Below are positions 16,512 through 24,320 of a DNA stretch of 64,000 bases, piece by piece. The notes beneath the pieces were generated by a model. That model ran no database searches, was not told the origin of the DNA, and saw only the letters and a list, made by a program, of their open reading frames with translations. This DNA is from an uncultured Oscillospiraceae bacterium (GTDB taxonomy: Bacteria > Bacillota > Clostridia > Oscillospirales > Oscillospiraceae). Made by a program: the position numbers and the translations under genes. Position 1 is the stretch's first letter. Every line of letters starts with the position of its first letter. The DNA lies in contig CAJUFJ010000007.1 in the NCBI GenBank assembly GCA_910585815.1, positions 1 to 64,000 on the forward strand, written 5' to 3'.

Positions 16512-17231
16512 ATGGCACAGTACCGTCTCGGCGTTCTTGGCGGCATGGGCCCCCAGGCCACCAACACCTTCTATCAGTTCATTCTCGACCGCACCGCCGC
16601 CCGGTCGGACCAGGAGCATGTCAACGCTCTGATTCTCTCCGATGTGGACATGCCCGACCGCACCGCCGCCATCCTGGGCAGCGAGGAGGAGCAGGAGGCG
16701 GTGTACCGCCGCCTGCTGGCCGACGCCCGTCTGCTGGAAAACGCGGGGTGTACCTGCATCGCCGTCCCCTGCAACACCTCCCACTTCTTTCTGGACCGGG
16801 TGCAGGAGGGGGTCCGCGTTCCCATTCTCCACATGATTCGGGAAACCGCCCGGCTGCTGGCCGCCCGGGGGCTGCGCCGGCCCGGCATTTTGGCCACCGA
16901 TGGCACCATCCGGACCGGGCTCTACCAAAAGGAATTTTCCGCCGCCGGAATACAGGCCGTTATCCCCACCCCTGAGGCCCAGGGGCTGGTAATGTCCCTT
17001 ATTTACGACGACGTGAAGGCCGGCCGGGACGGCGACCCTCAGAAGTTCGCCGCCATCCACGAGGACCTCCTCTCTCAGGGCTGTGACTGCGGGGTGCTGG
17101 CCTGTACCGAGCTGTCGGTCTTCGCTGACCGGCACCACCTGCCCCCCTTCTACACCGACGCCATGGCCGTCCTGGCCGAGCGGGCGGTGGAGGCCTGCCA
17201 TAGGCCTCTGCGGCATATTTTTATCAAATAA
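16512..17231 (+). CDS. Aspartate/glutamate racemase family protein
   Basis: 239-aa cofactor-independent racemase: GVLGGMGPQAT opening motif and the two catalytic-cysteine motifs AVPCNTSHFF and LACTEL. Full family length, so it should be active, interconverting L- and D-forms of Asp, Glu or a broader amino-acid set (YgeA/RacX group). It follows the ATP-grasp ligase by 3 nt and could supply that ligase with a D-amino acid. Confidence 0.92.
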   Translation: MAQYRLGVLGGMGPQATNTFYQFILDRTAARSDQEHVNALILSDVDMPDRTAAILGSEEEQEAVYRRLLADARLLENAGCTCIAVPCNTSHFFLDRVQEGVRVPILHMIRETARLLAARGLRRPGILATDGTIRTGLYQKEFSAAGIQAVIPTPEAQGLVMSLIYDDVKAGRDGDPQKFAAIHEDLLSQGCDCGVLACTELSVFADRHHLPPFYTDAMAVLAERAVEACHRPLRHIFIK

Positions 17232-17251
17232 TACTTAGAGGAGTAGCTATT

Positions 17252-18523
17252 ATGGATAAAATAAAAGCCGACCCCCTGGCGCTGAACGCCGTCATCTGCA
17301 CCGTTTTAAAGGGGCCCAGCACCACCCCTGACGACTTCAAGCGGGCCACCCTGGTGGACAGCTTTTCCATGATCTACCAGAAATTCCCCGACTGGGCGGA
17401 GCCCACCCCTGGGGATTTCTCCATCCTAGGGCTTTTGGAGAACATGCACACCCTCCACTTTCCCAACAAACCCGGCCGGGCGCCCATCCAGGTGGATGAC
17501 TTCTCCTTTCTGGCCCGCTGCAAGCGGCTGAAGCGGCTGGACGTGGCCCGCACCAACTTCACCGACTGCTCCATCCTGCTCCAGCTGCCCTTTATGAGCT
17601 ACGTCCACCTGCCCCCCAGGGAACAGCTCACCCACCTGGAGGTGCTGGACAAGCTGCCCTGGCGGCGGAGGGTGGACTTTCTCCCGCCGCCCCCCGCGCC
17701 TGTTCTGCCAAAACCCAAGCCGGAACCCAGTGAGATGGCCAGGGCCATTGTGGAGGAGATTAAACGGCGCACTGCTATGGACTGCTATAAGCTGACCATC
17801 CGGCCTGACAGCCAGCCCGGGCTGTTTGACAGCAAATTTGGCGGCTTCCCCTACTGGGACCCGGCCCTGCCCTACCCGGTGGACAGCGCAGGGGAGAAGC
17901 TGGTGCTGCTGGCTCAGATCAATTTTGACCAGTTCCCGGCGGACGACCCTCTGCCCCAGGGCGGGATGCTCCAGTTTTTCGTGGGGCAGGACGACTGCTT
18001 TGGCATGGAATTCAGCGGCGGCCGGGCCGGCGGCTATCGGGTGGTGTACCATGAGAACATCGACCCCTCCATCACCGAGGAACAGCTCAAGCCGCTGGAC
18101 ATCCCTACTCAGGCAGAGACGAAGATCTTCCCCCTGGCAAGACCCATAGCAGTGACTATGGAAAAGAGTACCAGCTATATGGGCCCGGTGGACGGGCGGT
18201 TTGACGACCTCTTTTCCCAGGTGTACCAGGCCGTCACCGGGCAGGCCTCGGGAAAGGGGATACACCACTGGGGTACTCTGGAGCGCAACGACAGAGATTA
18301 TCTGTGGGACCAGCTCGACACCGACGGCCACCACCTGCTGGGCTACCCCTACTTCACCCAGGAGGACCCCCGGGAGGATTTCTATGAGACCCTGCTCTTT
18401 CAGATGGACTCTGACGACGGTATCCTTTGGGGTGACGCCGGGGTGGGAAATTTCTTCATCGACCTGGAAAAGCTGAAACAGCGGGACTTTTCCGACGTGT
18501 TCTACACCTGGGACTGTTGCTGA
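17252..18523 (+). CDS. DUF1963 (YwqG-like) protein with leucine-rich N-terminus
   Basis: 423 aa. Residues 1-150 contain leucine-rich-type strands (LKRLDVARTNFTDCSILLQL), then a proline-rich linker (PPPPAPVLPKPKPEP, about 145-160), then a DUF1963/YwqG domain with SKFGGFPYWDPALPYP, LLAQINFDQFP and GGMLQFFVG. DUF1963 proteins have no firm function; they often sit beside SUKH or toxin-immunity genes. It is co-oriented with and 20 bp from the racemase, but may be a passenger in the operon. Confidence 0.85.
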   Translation: MDKIKADPLALNAVICTVLKGPSTTPDDFKRATLVDSFSMIYQKFPDWAEPTPGDFSILGLLENMHTLHFPNKPGRAPIQVDDFSFLARCKRLKRLDVARTNFTDCSILLQLPFMSYVHLPPREQLTHLEVLDKLPWRRRVDFLPPPPAPVLPKPKPEPSEMARAIVEEIKRRTAMDCYKLTIRPDSQPGLFDSKFGGFPYWDPALPYPVDSAGEKLVLLAQINFDQFPADDPLPQGGMLQFFVGQDDCFGMEFSGGRAGGYRVVYHENIDPSITEEQLKPLDIPTQAETKIFPLARPIAVTMEKSTSYMGPVDGRFDDLFSQVYQAVTGQASGKGIHHWGTLERNDRDYLWDQLDTDGHHLLGYPYFTQEDPREDFYETLLFQMDSDDGILWGDAGVGNFFIDLEKLKQRDFSDVFYTWDCC

Positions 18524-18545
18524 TTTCCACACTCATCAAGCGAGG

Positions 18546-18561
18546 TGTTTAACGTGAAACA
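18546..18561 (+). promoter_or_regulatory. parS-like site (15/16) over a start codon
   Basis: TGTTTAACGTGAAACA differs from the B. subtilis-type parS TGTTTCACGTGAAACA at one base. It overlaps the ribosome site and GTG start of the MurE-like gene. It lies about 29 kb from the parAB genes. Binding is unproven. Confidence 0.5.
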
Positions 18562-20500
18562 CACCCTTAACGACTATATCGCCCTGCTGGAGGAGCGCTC
18601 CCTGCTGGCCGCGCCGGTCCCCGATTCCTTGGACCGGTCCGCCGCCGTGGAGCTGGTGTCCTACGACTCCCGGGAGGTGGTCCCCGGCACGCTGTTTCTC
18701 TGCAAGGGGGCTCACTTTAAAGAGGAGTTCCTGCAAATGGCCCGGGACAGGGGGGCCATCGCCTGCGTGAGCGAGCAGCCCTACCCGTCCGTCAACCTGC
18801 CCTGTCTTCAGGTAAACGATATGCGCCTGACCATCGCCCCCCTGGCCGACCTGTTTTTTGACCACCCCTCAGGCAGACTGAAGGTGATCGGCCTGACGGG
18901 CACCAAGGGCAAATCCTCCACCGCCTACTACCTGAAGCACATTCTGGATGACTATATGGCGGAGAAAAGGGGGGCGGAGAGCGGCATCATCTCCTCCATC
19001 GACACCTACGACGGGGTGGAGCGGTTCGAGTCCCACATCACCACCCCCGACGCCCTGGACCTCCAGCGCCACTTTGCCCGCGCGGTGGAGGCCGGGCTGG
19101 AGTACCTCACCATGGAGGTGTCCAGCCAGGCCTTAAAGTACCACCGCTCCCTGTGCACCGACTTTGCCGCCGCCGCCTTCCTCAACATCGGCTACGACCA
19201 CATCTCCCCCATTGAGCACACCGACTTTGAGGACTATTTTTCCGCAAAACTGCGGATTTTTGCCCAGGGACAGATTAACTGCGTCAACCTGGACTGCGAC
19301 CACGCTAACCGCATCCTGTCCGCCGCCCGGGCGGCGGGGGCCCCGGTGTACACCTTCTCCCAGCGGGACCCGGAGGCCGACGTCTACGCCTCCCAGGTGC
19401 GCAAGCGGGGGGAGGACATCCTGTTTCAGGTGCGCACCCGGCGGTATGAACGGGAGTTCCGGCTCACCATGCCGGGGCTGTTTAACGTGGAAAATGCCCT
19501 GGCCGCCATCGCGGTGTGTGAGGGGCTGCAAATTCCCCAGCGGCACATCTACGCCGGCCTGGCCAAGGCCCGGGTGCCGGGGCGGATGGAGGTGTTCTCC
19601 AATGCGGACAATACTGTCACCGCTCTGGTGGACTACGCCCACAACCGCATGTCCTTCGAAACCCTGTTCCGCTCCGTCCAGGCCGAGTACCCCGGGCGGC
19701 GAATTGTGACGGTTTTTGGCTGTCCCGGCCTGAAGGCCTTGGACCGCCGCCGGGACCTGGGGGAAATTTCGGGAAAATACTCCGACCTGGTGGTCCTCAC
19801 CGAGGAGGACAGCGGGGAGGAGGACACCCTGTCCATCTGCCAACAGATTGCCGCCCACGTGGCGGAGCAGGGGGGAGCGTACCGCATCGAGCCCAACCGG
19901 GGGGAGGCCATCCGCCAGGCCGTTTTAAGCTGTGACCGGCCCTCCATCCTTCTCATCACCGGCAAGGGCCGGGAGACCCGGCAGAAGCGGGGGAGGGAGT
20001 ATGTGGAGGTGCCCACCGATGTGGAGTACGTCCAGACCTTTTTGCGGGAGTACGACGGAGCCCGCGCCCCGGACGGCATGGACCGGGTGCGCAGCCTGCT
20101 GGAGCTGCTGCCCGCCCTGAAGCGGCACGCAGGCAAGCGACTGGCTGTGCGGTGCGCCGCGCCGGGGGAGGCGCTCCTCCAGGACCTGGACGCCCTGCGG
20201 ACGGTGGGGATGGATGCGGCCTTGATCGCCCCGGAGGAGGCGGTCCCACAGGGGACGGACTATCTGGTGTCCTTCGCCCCTCTGGAGACGGACAGCCCCG
20301 TGCCGGGCCGGGTGGACGCCAAACGGGCGGAGGAGCTGCTGGGAACCCTCAGCGGCAATCCGGCCGCCGCCGTCCGGCGCTGTCTGGACGCCCTCGCCGC
20401 CGGAGCAGAGGAGGCCGCCGTGCTGGACAGCACAGCCGAACATGCCCTGCTGCTGTATATGCTGGACCAGCCAGTCCAGGGGATGATTATTTCCAGATAA
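18554..20500 (+). CDS. MurE-like Mur ligase with C-terminal acetylglutamate-kinase-like remnant
   Basis: 648 aa. Residues 1-500 are a Mur ligase: N-terminal UDP-binding-like domain, ATP loop GLTGTKGKSST (113-123), MEVSSQALKYHR (carbamylated-Lys region), AALVDYAHN-type segment and C-terminal domain. At the place of the DAP-specific DNPR motif it reads TEEDSGEED, so meso-DAP is an unlikely substrate. Residues 511-648 resemble both ends of ArgB-type kinases (LLELLPALKRHAGK and HALLLYMLDQ..GMI) with the nucleotide-binding middle missing. GTG start 18554 is chosen for GAGG spacing. Last gene of the operon; likely links an amino acid to a UDP-muramyl-type carrier (inference). Confidence 0.83.
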   Translation: MKHTLNDYIALLEERSLLAAPVPDSLDRSAAVELVSYDSREVVPGTLFLCKGAHFKEEFLQMARDRGAIACVSEQPYPSVNLPCLQVNDMRLTIAPLADLFFDHPSGRLKVIGLTGTKGKSSTAYYLKHILDDYMAEKRGAESGIISSIDTYDGVERFESHITTPDALDLQRHFARAVEAGLEYLTMEVSSQALKYHRSLCTDFAAAAFLNIGYDHISPIEHTDFEDYFSAKLRIFAQGQINCVNLDCDHANRILSAARAAGAPVYTFSQRDPEADVYASQVRKRGEDILFQVRTRRYEREFRLTMPGLFNVENALAAIAVCEGLQIPQRHIYAGLAKARVPGRMEVFSNADNTVTALVDYAHNRMSFETLFRSVQAEYPGRRIVTVFGCPGLKALDRRRDLGEISGKYSDLVVLTEEDSGEEDTLSICQQIAAHVAEQGGAYRIEPNRGEAIRQAVLSCDRPSILLITGKGRETRQKRGREYVEVPTDVEYVQTFLREYDGARAPDGMDRVRSLLELLPALKRHAGKRLAVRCAAPGEALLQDLDALRTVGMDAALIAPEEAVPQGTDYLVSFAPLETDSPVPGRVDAKRAEELLGTLSGNPAAAVRRCLDALAAGAEEAAVLDSTAEHALLLYMLDQPVQGMIISR

Positions 20501-20502
20501 CG

Positions 20503-20531
20503 AAAAGGATGGCTTACTCAGCCATCCTTTT
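20503..20531. terminator. Bidirectional terminator
   Basis: AAAAGGATGGCT / AGCCATCCTTTT perfect stem with a TACTC loop, just after the MurE-like gene. The left arm also encodes the end of the convergent ribbon-helix-helix gene. Confidence 0.85.
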
Positions 20532-20684
20532 CTCATACTTTTTCAGAAGGTCCTCGATTGCTTCATCAATTAAGCGGGATTTTGGAACCCGTGTTTTTCT
20601 TGAAAGCTCATTGAAAGGCTCCACTAACTCATTTGCCAGAGAAGAAATTAACTTTGTTCTGTTTACAAGATTTGTTCCAGCCAT
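20514..20684 (-). CDS. Ribbon-helix-helix (CopG/Arc-like) small protein, 56 aa
   Basis: 56-aa protein with a ribbon-helix-helix pattern: a beta-strand segment TNLVNRTKLISSLANELVEP, then the RVPKSRLIDEAIEDLLKKY helix pair typical of CopG/Arc repressors. GAGG lies 7 nt before the ATG. Transcribed divergently from a second small RHH protein at 20818, with repeated GTTACTAC motifs between, so it is probably a transcription factor or antitoxin. Markedly more AT-rich than its neighbours, suggesting horizontal origin. Confidence 0.82.
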   Translation of the reverse strand: MAGTNLVNRTKLISSLANELVEPFNELSRKTRVPKSRLIDEAIEDLLKKYEKRMAE

Positions 20685-20707
20685 ATGCTCGCCTCTTATG
20701 CACTATA

Positions 20708-20817
20708 TAGTTACTACATGATGCAATTAGGTTACCATTAAAAATTCTTTTCGTCAATTACTCACCATCTATTGACTTAGTGGTTACTACCTAGTATACT
20801 ATAGGTGGGGTGGTAAT
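20708..20817. promoter_or_regulatory. Shared regulatory region of two divergent RHH genes
   Basis: Contains a strong plus-strand promoter (TTGACT 20772-20777, 17 bp, TATACT 20795-20800), direct copies of GTTACTAC (20710-20717 and 20784-20791 region), and a near-palindrome CCTAGTATACTATAGG (20790-20805) over the -10. These are plausible operators for one or both RHH proteins. Confidence 0.7.
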
Positions 20818-20958
20818 ATGAAAAAAGCGGAAAAGAACGTCACGGTGGGAATGTCCCAGGAACTCTACAATACACTGAAACAACTGGCAGAGGAGGACTG
20901 CCGGTCCGTCCCCAGCTACATCCGCATGATTCTGCGGGAACACACGAAGAAAAGATGA
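20818..20958 (+). CDS. Ribbon-helix-helix-like small protein, 46 aa
   Basis: 46-aa protein: KNVTVGMSQELYNTLKQLAE then CRSVPSYIRMILREH, the strand-helix-helix layout of RHH DNA-binding proteins. GGTGG precedes the ATG, and the promoter at 20772-20800 drives it. No toxin gene is adjacent on the same strand; it may act with the divergent RHH gene or be what remains of a plasmid or toxin-antitoxin regulator. Confidence 0.78.
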   Translation: MKKAEKNVTVGMSQELYNTLKQLAEEDCRSVPSYIRMILREHTKKR

Positions 20959-20979
20959 TTTCCGCCCCGGATCGAACAT

Positions 20980-21010
20980 AAAAAACCGCCTCTTTTGGAG
21001 GCGGTTTCTT
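20980..21010. terminator. Bidirectional terminator between RHH and hicB
   Basis: AAAACCGCCTC / GAGGCGGTTT stem with T- and A-tracts, between two convergent genes. Confidence 0.85.
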
Positions 21011-21396
21011 CATGGAACACCGAGGCACTGCTTCAGTCCCTCCTGAAGGACCTGCGAGAAGTTAATCCCCGCCTTGACAGCCAGCTCATTGAGGTAATTG
21101 GGGATGGTTACATTTTTCCGCACAGCGCGCATATCATTAGCCCGGCGGTAGGCGTCAAAATCCACCAGAGCAAAGACAGCAATTTCCCCCTCCCCGCACT
21201 TCGGCAGGGCAGAGGAGGCCGGCGGCAGCTCCTGCCCCATATCCTGGAGGGTAATTCCGCACAGGCTGATGGCGTCGGCGGCCATTTCCATCGCGTCGGC
21301 CAAATCCCGGCCTTCGGTGTTGATATTAAAATCCGGGGCATATACCAGATAGCCCCCTTCATTGGGTGTCAGTATAATAGGATACGCAGTTTTCAC
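21010..21396 (-). CDS. hicB: HicB-like antitoxin
   Basis: 128-aa two-domain antitoxin: N-terminal partial RNase-H-like fold (YPIILTPNEGGYLVYAPDF..TEGRDLADAMEMAADAI) and a C-terminal RHH-like DNA-binding region (RKNVTIPNYLNELAVKAGINFSQV, split across residues 92-118). It neutralises HicA and autoregulates. It follows hicA by 19 nt, in the usual toxin-first order. Confidence 0.93.
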   Translation of the reverse strand: MKTAYPIILTPNEGGYLVYAPDFNINTEGRDLADAMEMAADAISLCGITLQDMGQELPPASSALPKCGEGEIAVFALVDFDAYRRANDMRAVRKNVTIPNYLNELAVKAGINFSQVLQEGLKQCLGVP

Positions 21397-21415
21397 AGCG
21401 GGAAGCCTCCTTCCG

Positions 21416-21589
21416 TTATTTCAGACCCCGGCGCCGGATAATCGCCTTGGCGGTCTGCTCGTTGATCTCCTTATGACGAGGAATTGCCTCCACCTCTTTG
21501 CCGTCTGTCACAATCATGTGGCTGCCGCCCTCCCGGATCAGTCGCCACCCGTTCCTGTTGAACAGCTTCAGTAGATCCCTCTGTTTCAT
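21416..21589 (-). CDS. hicA: HicA-like mRNA interferase toxin
   Basis: 57-aa dsRBD-fold toxin with the catalytic His in REGGSHMIV and the C-terminal AIIRRRGL segment. The start at 21589 (MKQRDLLKLF) is chosen over a longer frame because it matches the family N-terminus. It cleaves mRNA when HicB is absent. Confidence 0.92.
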   Translation of the reverse strand: MKQRDLLKLFNRNGWRLIREGGSHMIVTDGKEVEAIPRHKEINEQTAKAIIRRRGLK

Positions 21590-21657
21590 TCTATCCACTC
21601 CACACCACAATTATACGCATCCAATGCACATTTGTCAAATGGGATCTTTACAGTGGT

Positions 21658-22251
21658 TTACCCGTTAAACTTCCCCATCCCCCGGTCGATGCCCTCAGCC
21701 AGGATGCACTCAATGGCGTCGGCGGCCCGTTTGACGGCGGCGTCGATGGCCTTTTTGTCCTCTCCAACGAATTTTCCCAGCACCCAGTCGGCCATATCGT
21801 AATCGGGGTGGGGCTTCTCGCCCACCCCCACCCGCAGGCGGGGGAACTGGTCGGTACCCAGGTGCTGGATGATGTTTTTCAGCCCGTTGTGCCCCCCGGC
21901 GGAGCCCTTCACCCGGATGCGCAGCCGGCCCACTGGCAGGGCGGTGTCGTCGGACACCACCAGCACCCGGTCGGGGGGAATTTTGTAAAAATCCGCCGCC
22001 TGGCGCACCGCCTCCCCGGACAGATTCATATAGGTGATGGGCTTCATCACCAGCACCTTCTCCCCGGAAATGGTCAGCACATTGGTCAGCGCCTTGAATT
22101 TCAGCCGCTGGATGGGCTTTCTCTGGCGCTCGGCCACCTCGTCGGCCACCATAAAGCCCACATTGTGCCGGGTGTTCTCATACTTGTCCCCGGGATTGCC
22201 CAGGCAGACCAGCAGCCAGCTGACGCCGCCGCTGTCTTTTTTGAAAAACAT
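21658..22251 (-). CDS. pth: Peptidyl-tRNA hydrolase
   Basis: 197-aa Pth, which releases peptides from peptidyl-tRNA dropped off the ribosome. Catalytic and binding residues are in place: LVCLGNPGDKYENTRHNVGF (catalytic His), SDDTALPVGRLRIR (Asp) and GGHNGLKNI (Asn). AGCGAGG lies upstream of the ATG at 22251. It follows prs, as in many Bacillota. A minimal family A palindrome lies between the two genes. Confidence 0.96.
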   Translation of the reverse strand: MFFKKDSGGVSWLLVCLGNPGDKYENTRHNVGFMVADEVAERQRKPIQRLKFKALTNVLTISGEKVLVMKPITYMNLSGEAVRQAADFYKIPPDRVLVVSDDTALPVGRLRIRVKGSAGGHNGLKNIIQHLGTDQFPRLRVGVGEKPHPDYDMADWVLGKFVGEDKKAIDAAVKRAADAIECILAEGIDRGMGKFNG

Positions 22252-22284
22252 GTCTGTTTCCTCGCTTCTCTTGAAATAGCCGTC

Positions 22285-22303
22285 TGTAGGGGCCGCCCCT
22301 ACA
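22285..22303. repeat. Family A palindrome, copy 3 (minimal)
   Basis: TGTAGGGGCCGCCCCTACA, a 19-bp perfect palindrome around one central base: the two family ends with no centre. It shows that the TGTAGGGG/CCCCTACA ends are the conserved unit. Confidence 0.8.
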
Positions 22304-22355
22304 GGCATACGCAAAACAAAGGGGACAGGCAAACGCCCGCCCCCTTGAAACATAT

Positions 22356-23339
22356 TTACAGGAACAGGGGAGACACGGAGGTCTCCATGTAGATGTGGCT
22401 GATGGCCTCGGCAAAGAGGTGGGCCACCGAGATGTAGCGCAGCTTGTCGCATTGGACATCGGGCTTGGCGGGGATGGTGTTGAGGAAAACCACTTCGTCC
22501 AGCGCGCTCTCGTTGATGCGGCGGATGGCGGGGCCCGACAGGATGCCGTGGGTGGCGCAGGCGGTGACGTCTCTGGCGCCGCCGATCTCCACCAGGGCCT
22601 TGGCGGCGTGGCACAGGGAGCCGCCGGTGTCCACCATGTCGTCCAGCAGGATGACCCGCTTGTCCCGCACGTCACCGATGATGTTCATGACCTCGGAGGA
22701 ATTGGCCTTCTGCCGGCGCTTGTCCACAATGGCCAGGGGCATATTCAGCTTCTGGGCGAATGCCCGGGCCCGGGCCACAGAGCCCACGTCAGGGGAGACC
22801 ACCATGGTGTCCTCGTGGTCGTCCTTGAACTTGCGGTTGAAGTAGTCCACAAAGATGGGGGAGCCCAGCATGTTGTCCACGGGGATGTCGAAGAAGCCCT
22901 GGATCTGGTTGGCGTGGAGGTCCATGGTGAGCACCCGGTCGGCGCCGGCGGTGGTGATCAGGTTGGCCACCAGCTTGGCGGAGATGGGGTCCCGGGGCTT
23001 GGTCTTCCGGTCCTGCCGGGCGTAGCCGAAGTAGGGGATCACGGCGGTGATCCGGCCGGCGGACGCCCGCTTCAGGGCGTCGATGATGATAAGCAGCTCC
23101 ATCAGAGCGTCGTTTACGGTGTTGAGCTGGCCATCCTTTACGAAGGAGCAGGTGGACTGGACCACGAAGACGTCGGAGCCCCGGACGGTCTCATAGATGG
23201 AGACAAAGTTCTCCCCGTCGGAGAAAGCGCCCACCTCTGAATTTCCCAGAGGTATTCCCAGCTCCTTGCAGATATCTCTGGCCAGAGCGGGGTTGGAGTT
23301 GCCCGTGATGACTTTGATGTCCTTTCCATGTGCAATCAT
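22356..23339 (-). CDS. prs: Ribose-phosphate pyrophosphokinase
   Basis: 327-aa PRPP synthetase, making PRPP from ribose 5-phosphate and ATP for nucleotide, His and Trp synthesis. Motifs: PYFGYARQDRK, DLHANQIQGFFDIPVDN, SPDVGSVARARAFA, KRR and the PRPP loop VILLDDMVDTGG. GGAGG sits 9 nt before the ATG. Downstream is pth. Confidence 0.97.
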   Translation of the reverse strand: MIAHGKDIKVITGNSNPALARDICKELGIPLGNSEVGAFSDGENFVSIYETVRGSDVFVVQSTCSFVKDGQLNTVNDALMELLIIIDALKRASAGRITAVIPYFGYARQDRKTKPRDPISAKLVANLITTAGADRVLTMDLHANQIQGFFDIPVDNMLGSPIFVDYFNRKFKDDHEDTMVVSPDVGSVARARAFAQKLNMPLAIVDKRRQKANSSEVMNIIGDVRDKRVILLDDMVDTGGSLCHAAKALVEIGGARDVTACATHGILSGPAIRRINESALDEVVFLNTIPAKPDVQCDKLRYISVAHLFAEAISHIYMETSVSPLFL

Positions 23340-23411
23340 TTCGTAATCCTCCCGTTTTTTTGTCGGCCCTGGGGCCGCTTTTCTCTTTCCCTTTTTGGCG
23401 AGGTCTCTCCC

Positions 23412-24095
23412 TCACCCATTCCCTTTTCGTATGCGGTTTTCTCCGGCCCAGCCCGCCTTCATCTCCTGGCGGGCCCGGCCGATGGCCAGCGCGTCCCCCG
23501 GGACGTCCTCCGTCACGGTGGTACCGGCGGCGATAAAGGCCCCGTCCTCCACGGACACCGGGGCGATGAAATTGGTGTTGCAGCCCACAAACACATGGCT
23601 GCCGATGGTGGTGCGGTGCTTGTGGAAGCCGTCGTAGTTGCAGGTGATGGTGCCGCAGCCGAAGTTGCAGTCCTCGCCCACGTCGCTGTCCCCCACATAG
23701 GTGAGGTGGGCCATCTTGGTCCCCCGGCCCAGGTTGCAGTTTTTCAGCTGGACAAAGGCCCCGATTTTGGAGCCCTCCCCCACCACGCAGTGGGGACGGA
23801 TGTGGGTATAGGGGCCGATCTGGCAGTCCGCCCGGAGCACGCTCTCCTCACACTGGGAGGCGTTGACGGTGCATCCGTCCTCCACGGTGGAGTCGGTAAT
23901 CATGGTCTGGGGGCCGATGCAGCAGTTTTTCCCGATCACCGTCTTCCCCCGGAGGATGGTGCCGGGGAGGAGTAGCGTGCCCGCCCCCACGGTGACCCCC
24001 TCCTCCACATAGACGGCGGCGGGGTCCATCATAATCACGCCCGTTTCCAGCAGCTGTTCCCGCTTGGCCTGAAGCGCGGCCGAATAATCGTTCAT
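23412..24095 (-). CDS. Stand-alone GlmU-type acetyltransferase domain
   Basis: 227-aa left-handed beta-helix protein equivalent to the C-terminal half of GlmU: hexapeptide repeats, IRPHCVVGEGSKIGAFVQLKN, the catalytic-His segment MAHLTYVGDSDVG and GAGTITCNYDG-type NFGCGTITCNYDG. The N-terminal uridylyltransferase half is absent, and the ATG has GGGAGG 6 nt upstream plus its own promoter, so this is a complete short gene and not a truncation. It probably acetylates glucosamine-1-phosphate or a related sugar; a separate uridylyltransferase must exist elsewhere. Confidence 0.88.
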   Translation of the reverse strand: MNDYSAALQAKREQLLETGVIMMDPAAVYVEEGVTVGAGTLLLPGTILRGKTVIGKNCCIGPQTMITDSTVEDGCTVNASQCEESVLRADCQIGPYTHIRPHCVVGEGSKIGAFVQLKNCNLGRGTKMAHLTYVGDSDVGEDCNFGCGTITCNYDGFHKHRTTIGSHVFVGCNTNFIAPVSVEDGAFIAAGTTVTEDVPGDALAIGRARQEMKAGWAGENRIRKGNG

Positions 24096-24178
24096 TCTGT
24101 TCCTCCCATATCAGCCTGACAGGCGGAGGGCCCGGTCTTTGCCGCCTGTAATTCCGTTTACAAAGTTTCCCATCGGGC

Positions 24179-24207
24179 ATTATAACACAGTTTCCGCTTT
24201 TTTTCCA
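24179..24207 (-). promoter_or_regulatory. Promoter of the GlmU-like gene
   Basis: Minus strand: TGGAAA (24207-24202), 17-bp spacer, TATAAT (24184-24179), 83 bp before the start codon. Confidence 0.6.
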
Positions 24208-24273
24208 CCATCAGGGAATTATTTTCAAAAAGTTTAAATTGCCGCTTTTTCATCGGAATCATTCCAAATCCGA

Positions 24274-24308
24274 CAAAAACCGCCCTCCACAGTCTATGGA
24301 AGGCGGTC
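24274..24308 (-). terminator. Terminator of the HD hydrolase gene
   Basis: Minus strand: ACCGCCTTCCA / TGGAGGGCGGT stem followed by TTTTTG, just after the stop at 24321. Confidence 0.8.
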
Positions 24309-24320
24309 ATCTGTCTTTTG

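Noticed and set aside
13965..17216. 1083-aa open frame on the minus strand
   Set aside because: Antisense to the racemase/ligase operon; composition is that of a GC-rich shadow and no start or ribosome site fits.
23412..24095. GlmU truncated by frameshift
   Set aside because: There is no uridylyltransferase coding sequence upstream in any frame, and the gene has its own ribosome site and promoter.
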